Made by a program: the position numbers and the translations under genes
Shown here: positions 16,711 through 26,396 of the stretch, piece after piece
Layout: every line of letters begins with the position of its first letter
Numbering within the stretch: position 1 is the stretch's first letter
From: Thiotrichaceae bacterium
Lineage (GTDB): Bacteria > Pseudomonadota > Gammaproteobacteria > Beggiatoales > Beggiatoaceae
Direction: 5' to 3'
NCBI GenBank assembly: GCA_028688145.1
Contig: JAQTYU010000001.1
Location: 1-64,000, forward strand
Length of the DNA: 64,000 nt
The notes under the pieces: generated by a model
What the model saw: the letters and a program-made list of their open reading frames with translations, nothing else
Database searches by the model: none
Told to the model about the DNA's origin: nothing

Positions 16711-17721
16711 TTATTTACAAGTAGTTGAAAATTTAACTGCGTAACTCCTCAAAGCATTAAAAACCGCCTCTGCCAGCGCACGAATCACAGGCACACAAAC
16801 ACTGTTACCAAATTGCCGATAAGCTTGGGTGTCGCTGACCGTAATTTTAAAATCTTCGGGAAAACCTTGTAAACGACAGGCTTCACGCGGCGTAAGTTTT
16901 CTAGGATTTTTGCCCGCTTGCGAAATCAAAATTTCCGAACCATCTTTATAGTATCGTGCAGAAATTGTGCTGGTATATGCCGAGTTTTCATCAAACAAAG
17001 AATACCCAAAACCGTTACCCTTTTGCAGATGCTCCAATTTACGCCGTTGATGTCCCTTCCATAAACTATCCGAAAGTGTATATTTTTCATCAACTTTATA
17101 TTCCAAAATATCGCCTAATTTAACTTTAGGTTTTGGCGGTGTTGGAAATTCAAAATTAAGCTGCTCCCGAAAAGCAATGATATAAATCCGCTCACGATTT
17201 TGAGGCACACCAAAATCTTTGGCATTTAAGACTTCTGCATAAACGGTGTAGCCTAATTCATTTAAAGTATTTTTAACGACGCGAAAAGTATTGCCTTTAT
17301 CATGATTTTTAAAGCCTTTTACATTTTCCAAAAATACTACTTTTGGTTGGTGATATTTCACAATGCGGGCGATGTCAAAAAATAAAGTGCCGCGTACATC
17401 CTCAAAACCTTTTTTCAATCCTGCATGAGAAAACGGCTGACAGGGAAAACCCGCCAGTAAAATATCAAATTTAGGAATTTCAGTTTCATTAATTTGAGTA
17501 ATATCGCCAACGGGCGACTCACCATAATTTGCTTGATAGCTTTGTGCTGAAAACTTATCGATTTCTGAAGAAAACACAAATTGTGCATATTCTTTAAAAG
17601 CTTGCTGAAAACCTGTCCGAATGCCGCCAATTCCTGCAAACAAATCAATAATTTTATACACTCGTGCGGCTTGAATTTTTGTAGGATATTCTAAACTTAA
17701 CTGCTTAAATTCATTTGACAA
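16711..17721 (-). CDS. DNA (cytosine-5-)-methyltransferase, orphan
   Basis: 336 residues with all main m5C-methyltransferase motifs: IDLFAGIGGIRTGF (AdoMet site), GFPCQPFSHAG with catalytic Cys94, VVFLENVKGF, FGVPQNRERIYIIAF and YRQFGNSVCVPVIRALAEAV near the end. The stretch between motifs VIII and IX is short, so the target recognition domain is small. No restriction endonuclease is adjacent, so it is probably an orphan or has lost its partner. The last 12 residues (RSYAVKFSTTCK) are encoded by a copy of the dispersed AGGAGTTACGCAGTT element, so the original end was replaced or extended. Confidence 0.93.
   Translation of the reverse strand: MSNEFKQLSLEYPTKIQAARVYKIIDLFAGIGGIRTGFQQAFKEYAQFVFSSEIDKFSAQSYQANYGESPVGDITQINETEIPKFDILLAGFPCQPFSHAGLKKGFEDVRGTLFFDIARIVKYHQPKVVFLENVKGFKNHDKGNTFRVVKNTLNELGYTVYAEVLNAKDFGVPQNRERIYIIAFREQLNFEFPTPPKPKVKLGDILEYKVDEKYTLSDSLWKGHQRRKLEHLQKGNGFGYSLFDENSAYTSTISARYYKDGSEILISQAGKNPRKLTPREACRLQGFPEDFKITVSDTQAYRQFGNSVCVPVIRALAEAVFNALRSYAVKFSTTCK
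16735..16749 (-). repeat. AGGAGTTACGCAGTT element, copy 2, inside the methyltransferase end
   Basis: The exact 15-bp element seen at 11720 and 48636 lies here inverted, within the last codons of the methyltransferase, and supplies the RSYAV residues of its tail. Confidence 0.65.
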
Positions 17722-17769
17722 AATTAAATACTCTTATTTTATAGTAATAATAGGATATGCCAAGAAATG

Positions 17770-17809
17770 AGGCGTATCAATCGGGATTAATCACCCGAAT
17801 GATACGCCT
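17770..17809. terminator. Hairpin AGGCGTATCA.../...TGATACGCCT
   Basis: AGGCGTATCAATCGGG pairs with CCCGAATGATACGCCT around an 8-base loop, in the gap between the methyltransferase start and the end of the molybdoenzyme gene. With the hairpin at 17842 it probably insulates the two genes. Confidence 0.55.
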
Positions 17810-17841
17810 TCTATTTCAATCCAAAATAACTATTAATTCAA

Positions 17842-17874
17842 AAAGCTGCTAGGTTTTAAAAACCTAGCAGCTTT
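17842..17874 (-). terminator. Perfect 16-bp-arm hairpin after the molybdoenzyme gene
   Basis: AAAGCTGCTAGGTTTT and its exact complement are separated by one base, 10 bases after the stop of the minus-strand molybdoenzyme gene. A related CCTGCTAGGTTTTA piece occurs at 56151, so it is also a dispersed repeat type. Confidence 0.65.
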
Positions 17875-17884
17875 GAATAGAGAT

Positions 17885-18517
17885 TTAAGAAAACCGCTCT
17901 TCTTTAAATGGATCAGCGTCATTGTGATAGCCACGCACTTCCCAAAAACCAGGTTGGTCGCTGGTGTGAAAAATCATCGCAGTAATCCACTTTGCACTTT
18001 TCCAAAAATAACGCTTCGGCACAACCATGCGCACAGGTCCACCGTGTTCAATCGGCAAAGGCTGACCATCCACTGTGTCCGCTAACAGCACATCATCGTC
18101 CATTAAAATGTTCAACGGCACGTTAGTCGTATAACCATCCGCAGAATGCAGCACCACCGTATTAACGTTAGGTTTCGGTTGCGCCATGCGAATCAATTCA
18201 CTTGCCGACACCCCCGCCCACGGCACATCCAAACGTGACCAAGTCGTCACACAATGAATATCCACCACCAAATTTTGACGCGGCAATTTTTGAAAATCCG
18301 CCCAATTTAAAGTTTGCTCGGCATGAATTTCACCGCCCAAAGTCAGACTCCAGTTCGCAGTATTAAGTTCAGGAATAATCCCTAAATCCAAAATCGGCAA
18401 ATGATTCACCAAATGCTGACCTGGCGGAATGCGCTCACTCAAACTGCGTTTCCCAGGTTTATGTTCACGCTGCGCCAATTTCATCTTGACTTCAGTCAAC
18501 TTGTTGTAATCACTCAT
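17885..18517 (-). CDS. Sulfite-oxidase-like molybdopterin protein
   Basis: 210 residues from the ATG at 18517. It has the sulfite-oxidase Mo-pterin fold: LVVDIHCVTTWSRLDVPWAGV with Cys89 as the likely molybdenum ligand, VVLHSADGYTTNVPL, HGGPVRMVVPKRYFWKSAKW and the ending WEVRGYHNDADPF. It lacks a Tat or Sec signal, so it is a cytoplasmic member of the COG2041 group; the substrate is unknown. The start lies inside the end of lspA (8-base overlap), so it is translationally coupled to it. A longer frame to 18667 would run deep into lspA and is unlikely. Confidence 0.85.
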   Translation of the reverse strand: MSDYNKLTEVKMKLAQREHKPGKRSLSERIPPGQHLVNHLPILDLGIIPELNTANWSLTLGGEIHAEQTLNWADFQKLPRQNLVVDIHCVTTWSRLDVPWAGVSASELIRMAQPKPNVNTVVLHSADGYTTNVPLNILMDDDVLLADTVDGQPLPIEHGGPVRMVVPKRYFWKSAKWITAMIFHTSDQPGFWEVRGYHNDADPFKEERFS

Positions 18518-18989
18518 TAGACTTTCCTCGCAAGGCATCAAAGGCAATGATAAACGCGCCGACGGTAATCGCACTGTCTGCGAGATTAAACGCAGGAAAG
18601 TGCCATTGTTGATAGTATAGGTCAAGAAAGTCGATGACGTAGCCGTAATATAAACGGTCGAAAACATTGCCCAACGCGCCGCCCAAAATCAGATTTAAAG
18701 CAATCCCCATCGCGATTTCATCACGGCGCAAAGTGCGTAACCAGTGAATCAATGCCGCACTCACCACGATTGCCAGCACCGAAAAAAACCAGCGTTGCCA
18801 GCCACTTTCATGCGCCAAAAAGCTAAACGCCGCGCCCGTGTTGTGCATCAAAGTTAAATTGAAAAACGGAATAATCGGCACAGGCTGATGAAAACCCAAA
18901 CTCGCCACCGCCCAAAATTTGCTGGCTTGGTCGAGCGCAATCACTAACAGCGCAATCCATAACCAGCCTAACCCCGTTTGCTTAGGCAT
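18510..18989 (-). CDS. lspA: Lipoprotein signal peptidase (signal peptidase II)
   Basis: 159 residues from the ATG at 18989 (MPKQTG). Four membrane helices are visible. The catalytic aspartates are in [19 protein letters not shown] and [11 protein letters not shown]. The conserved LDQASK and NTGAAFSFL boxes are also present. It cleaves the signal peptide of diacylglyceryl-modified prolipoproteins in the inner membrane. It overlaps the ileS stop by eight bases, the ileS-lspA pairing found in many Gammaproteobacteria. The usual fkpB-ispH continuation is replaced here by a molybdoenzyme gene. Confidence 0.95.
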   Translation of the reverse strand: MPKQTGLGWLWIALLVIALDQASKFWAVASLGFHQPVPIIPFFNLTLMHNTGAAFSFLAHESGWQRWFFSVLAIVVSAALIHWLRTLRRDEIAMGIALNLILGGALGNVFDRLYYGYVIDFLDLYYQQWHFPAFNLADSAITVGAFIIAFDALRGKSNE

Positions 18990-21813
18990 AGTCACGTTTT
19001 TCACCCCCGCCAACCACGTTTTCTACACAACGTCCGCATAAAGTCGGATGTTCAGGATGTGCGCCCACATCGGCGCGATGATGCCAGCAACGTCCACATT
19101 TTTCATGCACACAAGCACTGACTTTCACCGCAAACCCTGCTTCATTTTGTACCGCATCGCTGGGCGCGTCACTCAGGGCGTGTACACGGGCGTAAGAAAC
19201 GATGAACACAAAACGCAATTCTTCGCCAAACACCGTTAAGCTTTGCAGCAACTCAGGAGCGCAATAAATATCGAGTTCCGCATCTAAAGAAGCCCCAATT
19301 CCACCCGCAACCCGCAGTTTTTCCAGTTCTTTACTCACCGCTTCACGCAAGGTAAAAATTTCTGCCCAAGTTTCCGCAGTGACCGCAGCATTGTCTGCCA
19401 AAGGATATACGCCTTCATACCAGGTTTCTAAGAAAACTGAGGCACTGCGGTTATTTTTGGGCAAATGTTGCCATAATTCTTCCGCAGTGAAGCTTAGAAT
19501 CGGGGCAAACCAACGTACTAAGGCTTCCATAATATGATACATCGCAGTTTGTGCAGAACGGCGCGCACGGCTTTCAGACTGGCAAGTATACTGACGATCT
19601 TTGATAATATCTAAATAGAAGCTGCCCATATCAATGGTGCAGAAATGATGCAATTTTTGATAAACCACATGAAACGCATATTCTTCGTAAGCTTGCTTTA
19701 ATTCAGTCTGCAAACGATAAGCGCGATCCACCGCCCAACGGTCTAATTCTAATAACTGTTCTGGCGGCAACAAGTCTGTTTCAGGATTGAAATTATCCAA
19801 ATTCGCCAACAAGAAACGCGAAGTATTGCGTAAACGCCGATAAGCTTCAGCAACGCGCTTCAAAATTTCATCGGAAACGGTGATTTCGCCACGATAATCC
19901 GTTGCGGAAACCCAGAGGCGAATGATGTCAGCCCCTAAGTTTTTAATCACTTTTTGCGGCACAATCACATTGCCCAAGGATTTGGACATTTTTCTGCCCT
20001 TGGCATCGACGGTGAAACCGTGAGTCAACACCCCTTTGTACGGCGGTTTGCCGTCGCGCATGGCGACTGATGTCAATAAAGACGATTGAAACCAGCCGCG
20101 ATGTTGGTCTGAACCTTCTAAATACAAATCCGCAGGCAGATGCAATTCTTCACGCTGTTCGAGCACGGCGGCATGAGTCACGCCTGAATCAAACCACACG
20201 TCTAAAGTGTGCAGCACTTTGCTGTATAAGGCAGCTTCATCGCCCAACAAGGAGGATGGGTCTAAATCAAACCACGCATCAATCCCCGTTTGTTCGACTA
20301 ATTTCGCCACCGCTTCAATCAATTCTGGAGTGCGCGGGTGCAATTCGCCCGTGTGCTTGTGAATGAAAACCGCAATCGGCACGCCCCAATTCCGTTGCCG
20401 AGAAATACACCAGTCGGGGCGATTATTCACCATGCCTTCAATGCGTTGTTGTCCCCAATCAGGGGTAAAAGTCACGGTTTTGATGGCTTCTAATGCCTGT
20501 TGACGCAAGCCGAGTTTTTCCATGCTGATAAACCATTGTGGCGTGGCGCGGAAAATAATCGGGGTTTTGTGCCGCCAGCAATGCGGATAACTGTGGGTTA
20601 AACGCGCTTCTCGCAGCAATTTACCGCGCTCTTTCAGCACTTCAACCACTTCAGGATTGACCGCAAATACGGATTTTCCCGCAAATAATTCAGTATTGGG
20701 TAAAAATTTACCGTCGCCATCCACGGGATTATCTACAGGCAAGCCATAACGTGCGCCGACCACATAGTCATCTTGACCATGTCCGGGCGCGGTATGCACT
20801 GCGCCTGTGCCTGCTTCGGTGGTGACATGCCCACCGAGAATAATCGGCACTTGGCGGTCGTAAAACGGATGCTGCAATAATGCGCCTTCCAAGGCTTCGC
20901 CGCGACAATAGGCAATCACTTTGTACTGTTCAATCCCGTAACGCAACATGCAATCTTTTAACAAGGCTTCCGCAACTACCAAACGCTCGGGTTGCTCGCC
21001 TTCGCATTGCACCACGCAATAATCTAATTCCGCATTCAAAGCAACTGCTTGATTGGCGGGCAAAGTCCACGGCGTGGTTGTCCAAATCACCACGGAAACC
21101 GGCCCTTGTCCGACATGCTCAGGAACGTGATGGCAACGCGCTAAAAATGCCTCTTCATCGACTACGCTGAAACGCACGTCAACTGCTAAAGACTGTTTAT
21201 CTTCATATTCGACTTCTGCTTCTGCCAACGCCGAACCGCAGGAAGTACACCAATGCACGGGCTTGAAGCCTTGGTCGACGTGTCCCGCTGCGATAATCCG
21301 CCCCAAGGCACGGATAATATTCGCCTCGGTGACAAAGTTCATGGTTAAATACGGGTCTTTCCAGTCGCCAATCACGCCCAAGCGAATAAAATCCGCTTTT
21401 TGGCTGGCAATCTGTTGTTTTGCATAGTCGCGACAGGCGGCTCGGAATTCACGCGGTTCGATTTGCACGCCTGCTTTGCCTAAAGTTTTTTCTACTTGTA
21501 ATTCAATCGGCAAGCCGTGACAGTCCCAACCCGGCACATAAGGCGCGTCAAAGCCGTCGAGGCTGCGCGACTTCACGATAATATCTTTTAAGACTTTATT
21601 CACCGCATGACCAATATGAATATCTCCATTGGCATAGGGCGGGCCGTCATGCAGCACAAAGCGACGTGCACGATTTTTACCCTGTTCACGCAATAAACGA
21701 TATAAATCAATTTGTTCCCAATAGTTTAAAAATTGTGGCTCGCGTTCTGGCAAGTTGCCTTTCATGGGAAAATCAGTTTTAGGCAGATTGAGGGTGTCTT
21801 TATAATCGTTCAC
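18982..21813 (-). CDS. ileS: Isoleucyl-tRNA synthetase
   Basis: 943 residues, the standard bacterial length. The class I signatures are [16 protein letters not shown] (HIGH box, near residue 60) and [12 protein letters not shown] (KMSKS, near residue 606). The editing domain contains [12 protein letters not shown]. The zinc finger at the end, [12 protein letters not shown] and LCGRC, is complete. It charges tRNA-Ile and edits valine. It is the first gene of the ileS-lspA-molybdoenzyme group. ribF, often located upstream, is not present. Confidence 0.98.
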   Translation of the reverse strand: MNDYKDTLNLPKTDFPMKGNLPEREPQFLNYWEQIDLYRLLREQGKNRARRFVLHDGPPYANGDIHIGHAVNKVLKDIIVKSRSLDGFDAPYVPGWDCHGLPIELQVEKTLGKAGVQIEPREFRAACRDYAKQQIASQKADFIRLGVIGDWKDPYLTMNFVTEANIIRALGRIIAAGHVDQGFKPVHWCTSCGSALAEAEVEYEDKQSLAVDVRFSVVDEEAFLARCHHVPEHVGQGPVSVVIWTTTPWTLPANQAVALNAELDYCVVQCEGEQPERLVVAEALLKDCMLRYGIEQYKVIAYCRGEALEGALLQHPFYDRQVPIILGGHVTTEAGTGAVHTAPGHGQDDYVVGARYGLPVDNPVDGDGKFLPNTELFAGKSVFAVNPEVVEVLKERGKLLREARLTHSYPHCWRHKTPIIFRATPQWFISMEKLGLRQQALEAIKTVTFTPDWGQQRIEGMVNNRPDWCISRQRNWGVPIAVFIHKHTGELHPRTPELIEAVAKLVEQTGIDAWFDLDPSSLLGDEAALYSKVLHTLDVWFDSGVTHAAVLEQREELHLPADLYLEGSDQHRGWFQSSLLTSVAMRDGKPPYKGVLTHGFTVDAKGRKMSKSLGNVIVPQKVIKNLGADIIRLWVSATDYRGEITVSDEILKRVAEAYRRLRNTSRFLLANLDNFNPETDLLPPEQLLELDRWAVDRAYRLQTELKQAYEEYAFHVVYQKLHHFCTIDMGSFYLDIIKDRQYTCQSESRARRSAQTAMYHIMEALVRWFAPILSFTAEELWQHLPKNNRSASVFLETWYEGVYPLADNAAVTAETWAEIFTLREAVSKELEKLRVAGGIGASLDAELDIYCAPELLQSLTVFGEELRFVFIVSYARVHALSDAPSDAVQNEAGFAVKVSACVHEKCGRCWHHRADVGAHPEHPTLCGRCVENVVGGGEKRDYA

Positions 21814-22384
21814 AGTCGGGTCTCTTCTGAAGAATTCGTTAAGAATATATTTTGCTTGGATGAAAGTATTTTACGGTATTTAGGGGAAAAAGGGTAAAGA
21901 CTGGGATTGTTTGGGAAGTGAGGGTTTGAAGCGTTTAGAAAATAATGCGATTTAAATCTAAGGAAGTTTAGCGCGGGAAATCTATTTGTGGAAATCAGCT
22001 TATCATTAGGGCGTATTTAGTCTTAATTGATTTGACCAAAACGTGCGTAAATCTCTGTATGTACCGTTTGGCTTTGAATATTATAGGTATGTGAAGTCTT
22101 GAATTATCTCTCAGTGAAGGAAATGATTTTAAGCCTCTTTCAAAAATTATAGGCAAACCACCGAAACATTTTATTCTGCTATATCTTAAGATTTAATACC
22201 CTTACTCATCTAGATTAGCCCAAACTCAGGTTATTTAATAATATTGTAAATTAGCAATGTATTAATTACGTGCCTGACTGATTCAGTCTATTAAAAATAG
22301 CCGAATGAGTGCTACTCTCCCTATAAGCAACACTATATAATACGCCATTGATCAATAAACTCAGTCATATTAGGGAATGTCAGA
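21814..22384. other. Divergent intergenic region, ileS / PCMT-like gene
   Basis: 571 bp without a supported gene. It must hold promoters for both sides. A TATAAT at 22336-22341 lies 49 bases before the PCMT-like start, but its -35 (TACTCT) is weak. A small GACTGATTCAGTC hairpin lies at 22276-22288. Nothing else recognisable. Confidence 0.45.
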
Positions 22385-23047
22385 ATGTCTCAAATGAATG
22401 TCGCTCAAGCTCGCTTTAACATGATTCAGCAACAAATTCGCCCTTGGGAAGTGCTCGACGAGCGTGTATTAGATTTAATGCAGGGATTACCTCGTGAAAA
22501 CTTCGTTCCTGCGGCTTACCAAAATCTCGCCTTTGCCGACATCAGCATTGCACTTGCCCATGATCAAGTCATGATGGCTCCTAAGGTTGAAGGACGTTTA
22601 TTACAACTGTTGCAAGTTAAACCAACTGACACCGTTTTAGAAATCGGCACAGGCAGCGGCTTCATGACCGCTTTATTAGCAAAATGCGCCAAACAAGTTT
22701 ACACCGTTGATATTTACGAAGATTTTGTAAAATCAGCCCAAAGCAAATTAGCTGCGCTGAATTTAAACAATGTACAATTTGGGACGGGTGATGCCATCGA
22801 AGGCTGGAAAGCTTTGCCCCGTTATGATGTCATTGCAATGACGGGTTCTGTGCCCGTTTTGAAAACTCATTTTCAAGAACAATTAAATATTGGTGGACGT
22901 TTATTTGTGGTGGTTGGCGAAGACCCCGTGATGGAAGCTTTACTCATCACTCGGATTAGCGAACAACAATGGACCACCGAAAGCCTGTTTGAAACCAGTT
23001 TGCCTGCGTTGATTGGTGCACCCATCCCTAAGCGTTTCGCCTTGTAA
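22385..23047 (+). CDS. Protein-L-isoaspartate O-methyltransferase-like protein
   Basis: 220 residues. The PCMT fold is clear: NMIQQQIRPWEVLDERVL at the start, HDQVMMAPKVEGRLLQLL, the AdoMet site VLEIGTGSGFMTALLA, VYTVDI and GDAIEGW. The substrate-binding loop before the AdoMet site has no classic 'GqTIS' but DQVMMAP, which is typical of the PCMT-like branch encoded just before TolC in Gammaproteobacteria. That branch may therefore not repair isoaspartate. It is followed 18 bases later by a rhodanese gene and then tolC. Confidence 0.87.
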   Translation: MSQMNVAQARFNMIQQQIRPWEVLDERVLDLMQGLPRENFVPAAYQNLAFADISIALAHDQVMMAPKVEGRLLQLLQVKPTDTVLEIGTGSGFMTALLAKCAKQVYTVDIYEDFVKSAQSKLAALNLNNVQFGTGDAIEGWKALPRYDVIAMTGSVPVLKTHFQEQLNIGGRLFVVVGEDPVMEALLITRISEQQWTTESLFETSLPALIGAPIPKRFAL

Positions 23048-23065
23048 ACTTGTCAGGCGAATATC

Positions 23066-23383
23066 ATGCGTCACCTCAACCCTCGTGAATTAAAAGCCTT
23101 GTTAGATAAACAAGAACCTTTATTCCTGCTCGATGTCCGCGAAGCATGGGAATACGAAACTTGTCATATTGCAGGATCGCACTTGATACCGATGCGTGAT
23201 ATTCCTCAACAAGTTAATACACTTGATCCTCAGCAAGCCGTCGTGGTGATTTGTCATCATGGGGTGCGTAGCTTACAGGTCGCTCATTTCCTCGAGCGTT
23301 CTGGATTTGATCAGGTATTAAACCTAACAGGAGGTGTCGCAGCATGGGCGGACTTTGTTGATCCCATGATGCCAACCTACTAG
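23066..23383 (+). CDS. Single-domain rhodanese (sulfurtransferase)
   Basis: 105 residues, one rhodanese domain. Cys63 in VVVICHHGVRSLQVAHFL is the catalytic cysteine in a six-residue loop, as in GlpE-like enzymes. LLDVREAWEYETCHIAGSHL is the conserved entry motif and LTGGVAAWA the closing one. It transfers sulfane sulfur to thiol acceptors in the cytoplasm. Its place between the PCMT-like gene and tolC is conserved in many Gammaproteobacteria. Confidence 0.93.
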   Translation: MRHLNPRELKALLDKQEPLFLLDVREAWEYETCHIAGSHLIPMRDIPQQVNTLDPQQAVVVICHHGVRSLQVAHFLERSGFDQVLNLTGGVAAWADFVDPMMPTY

Positions 23384-23467
23384 GTGATGTTTTCAAGACA
23401 AATCCCGTAGGGAGAGAGTGTTGTGAAAATAAACCCTAAGTATTTTACTTTAAGATAGGACTTCACT

Positions 23468-25057
23468 ATGCGTAAGCGTCTTAGCTATCTACTGATTACC
23501 TCCTGTTTATACAGCGTCAACAGTTCAGCAGAAACCTTATTAGAACTTTATACCCAAGCGGAAAATAACGCCCCGCAAATTAAGTCTGCTTATGCCGATT
23601 TACAAGCAGTTTTAGAACAAAAGCCCCAAGCCCAATCGCAATTATTGCCACAACTCACTCTCGGGGGCAGCCTGACCGAACGGCGACGCAATAAAGGCTG
23701 GGTTGCGGGCGACCAAACTTTAGAAAATACGATTGCAGCCTACAGTCTTTCTTTAAGCGTTCCCGTGTATCGCAAAGATCGCTTAATTCAGCTTTCCCAA
23801 GCCGATGCGCAGATTCGTCAAACTGAATTTACGTATGAAAATTCACGCTTAAGTTTAATGGAACAAGTCACCACCCGTTATTTTGACGTGTTGGCAGGCA
23901 ATGATAACGTTGACTTTGCACGCTCTGCTAAAGCTGCTTATCAACGCCAATTAGACCAAGCAAAACAACGTTTTGATGTGGGTTTAATCGCAATTACCGA
24001 CGTACAAGAAGCCCAATCAGGTTACGATTTAGCCGTGGCAGATGAATTACAAGCCCTGAATACCTTAGAAACTGCGCGTGAAGCCCTGCGCGAAATCACA
24101 GGCGCGTACCCTAATGTATTATCCGTGCTCAATCAAGATGTTGCCCTAATTTCGCCCGATCCCAGCAATGTGGATCAGTGGACAGAAACCGCACTCAAGC
24201 AAAATCCACAAGTTTTAGCCGCCCAAGCCACTTTAGAAGTTGCCAAGCAAGAAATCGAAAAACAACGCGCTGCCAATTATCCAAGCGTGGATTTGGTCGC
24301 AGGACATAGCTACAACAACACCCTGCGCGGTGATGTAAATCCCTTGTCGCCCTCAGGCACGGACAATAATATCGCCTTGCAATTATCCATGCCCTTATAC
24401 ACGGGTGGTTTAATTCAATCCAAGATTCGTGAAGCGCAACAACGTTATACTCAATCCCTAGAAAACCTTGAAAAAACGCGGCGCACGGTGCAATTACAAG
24501 CACATAATGCTTATGCAAACGTATTATCCAATATCAGCCGTGTTAAAGCTTTGAAACAGGCTTTAATTTCAACTAAAACCGCCTCAGAAGCGACCTTGAC
24601 GGGCTTTGAAGTGGGAACGCGGACTTCTGTTGACGTGCTCAATGTGCAACGGGATGTTTTGAAAGCAGAAAGTAATTATTCTCGGGCGCGTTATGATTAT
24701 GTTTTGAACAGCTTGCGTTTGAAGCAAGCAGCGGGATTATTAGTGCCCTCTGATTTACAAGCCATTAACAGCTTGTTAAAAGAGCCTGATCCCGAGGCTG
24801 AGAAAAAAATCGAAGCTCCCAAGCCCGCGCCTAAAAAGCCCAAGCATAAGGTCGAAAAAACCAAAGTTGCACCCGATCCCCAAGCTTTAACACCCTTAAC
24901 CAGTGATAAAGTTGCCCCACTGAATAATACTCCTGCGTTGCAAACCACGCCCGCAATGCCTATGATTGATAAAACAGGGAAGCGTCCCAAACCCGCGCCT
25001 GTTGTTGCACCTGCTGAACCCATACCTGCCGCGCCTACGCCAGCAGTGAAACCTTAA
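23468..25057 (+). CDS. tolC: TolC family outer membrane channel
   Basis: 529 residues. A signal peptide (1-22, ending VNSSAE) leads into two outer membrane efflux repeats beginning LLELYTQAENNAPQIKSAYA and DQWTETALKQNPQVLAAQAT. GLIAITDVQEAQSGYDLA and VGTRTSVDVLNVQRDVLKAE are the paired TolC 'G-x-x-x-x-x-D-V' helices. A Pro/Ala/Lys-rich extension of about 90 residues follows the beta-barrel/tunnel part (from about 440), longer than in E. coli TolC. It forms the exit duct for type I secretion and RND pumps. The run with PCMT and rhodanese supports TolC proper rather than CzcC. Confidence 0.9.
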   Translation: MRKRLSYLLITSCLYSVNSSAETLLELYTQAENNAPQIKSAYADLQAVLEQKPQAQSQLLPQLTLGGSLTERRRNKGWVAGDQTLENTIAAYSLSLSVPVYRKDRLIQLSQADAQIRQTEFTYENSRLSLMEQVTTRYFDVLAGNDNVDFARSAKAAYQRQLDQAKQRFDVGLIAITDVQEAQSGYDLAVADELQALNTLETAREALREITGAYPNVLSVLNQDVALISPDPSNVDQWTETALKQNPQVLAAQATLEVAKQEIEKQRAANYPSVDLVAGHSYNNTLRGDVNPLSPSGTDNNIALQLSMPLYTGGLIQSKIREAQQRYTQSLENLEKTRRTVQLQAHNAYANVLSNISRVKALKQALISTKTASEATLTGFEVGTRTSVDVLNVQRDVLKAESNYSRARYDYVLNSLRLKQAAGLLVPSDLQAINSLLKEPDPEAEKKIEAPKPAPKKPKHKVEKTKVAPDPQALTPLTSDKVAPLNNTPALQTTPAMPMIDKTGKRPKPAPVVAPAEPIPAAPTPAVKP

Positions 25058-25131
25058 TCAATTAAACTTCTAGAAAAACCCTCAGTACGTTTTATCACGA
25101 ACTGGGGGGAGTTGCTGAGGAAGGGTCTGTC

Positions 25132-25878
25132 ATGTCTGAAACTCTATTTATTGCTGATTTGCATTTACATCCGAAGCAACCCGACACACTTGCCTTATTT
25201 ACTGCCTTTTTAAAAGGGGCGGCGCGTGATTTGGAAAAACTCTATATTTTGGGTGATTTATTCGAGGTATGGCTGGGGGATGATGATGACGAACCCGCCT
25301 ATCAGGATATTATCAAACAATTACGCCGTTTGAGTGAAGCAGGCACTGCGATCAAAGTGTTGCAAGGAAACCGTGATTTTTTACTAGGTCAAGGATTTAG
25401 TGAGCGCACGGGTTGCGAGCTATTACCCGAAAGCAGCGTGATTGATGTCTACGGCACACCCACTTTAATTATGCATGGCGATACTTTGTGCACCTTGGAT
25501 GCTGCCTATCAAGCGTTTCGTAAGCAAGTGCATAATCCTGAATGGCAAGCTCAAATCTTATCGCAACCTTTGGCACAACGGCGCATGTTTGCAAAACAAG
25601 CGCGTCAACAAAGTCAAATGCATACCCAAGGCAGCAGTGAAACCATTATGGATGTCACGCCTGAGGCAGTGGTCAATGCTTTGCATCGGTATGGTGTGAT
25701 GAATTTAATTCACGGACACACGCACCGTCCAGCCATTCATGAGATTGATATTTTGGGTGAGCCTGCGCGGCGGTGGGTGGTGGGGGATTGGCAGGAAAGT
25801 GGTGCAATCGTGTTGCATTGCACGCCGCAAACCCACCAATTGAAGCGCTTAAATAGCAAAGGGCTTAGTCAAATTTAA
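25132..25878 (+). CDS. lpxH: UDP-2,3-diacylglucosamine diphosphatase
   Basis: 248 residues. Calcineurin-like metal ligands are all present: FIADLHLHP, ILGDLFEVWLGDDD, GNRDFLLG, MHGDTLC and IHGHTHRPAIH. LpxH makes lipid X from UDP-diacylglucosamine in lipid A synthesis at the inner face of the membrane. It confirms a Gram-negative envelope. The stop overlaps the end of the convergent TerB-like gene by 14 bases. Confidence 0.95.
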   Translation: MSETLFIADLHLHPKQPDTLALFTAFLKGAARDLEKLYILGDLFEVWLGDDDDEPAYQDIIKQLRRLSEAGTAIKVLQGNRDFLLGQGFSERTGCELLPESSVIDVYGTPTLIMHGDTLCTLDAAYQAFRKQVHNPEWQAQILSQPLAQRRMFAKQARQQSQMHTQGSSETIMDVTPEAVVNALHRYGVMNLIHGHTHRPAIHEIDILGEPARRWVVGDWQESGAIVLHCTPQTHQLKRLNSKGLSQI

Positions 25879-26299
25879 GATAAAATGCTTTGTAATAATC
25901 AGCATTTAAGCCCAGTTCTAAACACAGTTCAGAAACGACCAGCTTTTCATTATCGTCAAAATTGCCGTCCGCCAAACCGACTTGGCAGCAAATCCGAATT
26001 AACATCCGTGAAGCATCGGGATTTTTCTTCACTTTACGAATACATTTGAGTGCTTCTTGTTTGCCGATGTCTGAGTTAAATTTGAAAGTGTCGGCAAACT
26101 TGTTGAATTCTTGCACCACTTCCGTCATTGGGAACACATGGAGTTCTTCAGAACGCTGAATGAATTCCGCCATCTTGTTCTTTTCCACTTCACTGATGGT
26201 GCCGTCAGCCGCAGCCACCAACGCGCATGAAGCGACAATAGCCTGCATAAAATCTTCATTCTTGTGGCGCATCAGCCACTCTTTAATACCCGTTAACAT
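25865..26299 (-). CDS. TerB-like tellurite-resistance-family protein
   Basis: 144 residues from the ATG at 26299, which has AAGGAC upstream; a start at 26326 adds nine residues with no ribosome site. It is all-helical, with the paired TerB motifs ALVAAADGTISEVEKNKMAEF and QVGLADGNFDDNEKLVVSEL, each carrying the acidic DGxxxxxE loop proposed to bind metal. Members of this family are cytoplasmic or membrane-associated stress proteins; the actual role here is unknown. No other ter genes are adjacent. Confidence 0.85.
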   Translation of the reverse strand: MLTGIKEWLMRHKNEDFMQAIVASCALVAAADGTISEVEKNKMAEFIQRSEELHVFPMTEVVQEFNKFADTFKFNSDIGKQEALKCIRKVKKNPDASRMLIRICCQVGLADGNFDDNEKLVVSELCLELGLNADYYKAFYLKFD

Positions 26300-26353
26300 A
26301 GTCTTGTCCTTGGAATTATTAATCAATCTTAGCGGATAACAACTTGTGATAAT

Positions 26354-26392
26354 AAAAAAGCCCCTTAATTATTTTGCAATAAGAGGCTTTTT
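26354..26392. terminator. Bidirectional hairpin between TerB-like and proX genes
   Basis: AAAAAGCCCCTTA and TAAGAGGCTTTTTTT pair with one mismatch and have an A-run on one side and a T-run on the other. It sits right after the end of the minus-strand binding-protein gene and upstream of the TerB-like gene. Confidence 0.75.
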
Positions 26393-26396
26393 TTAA

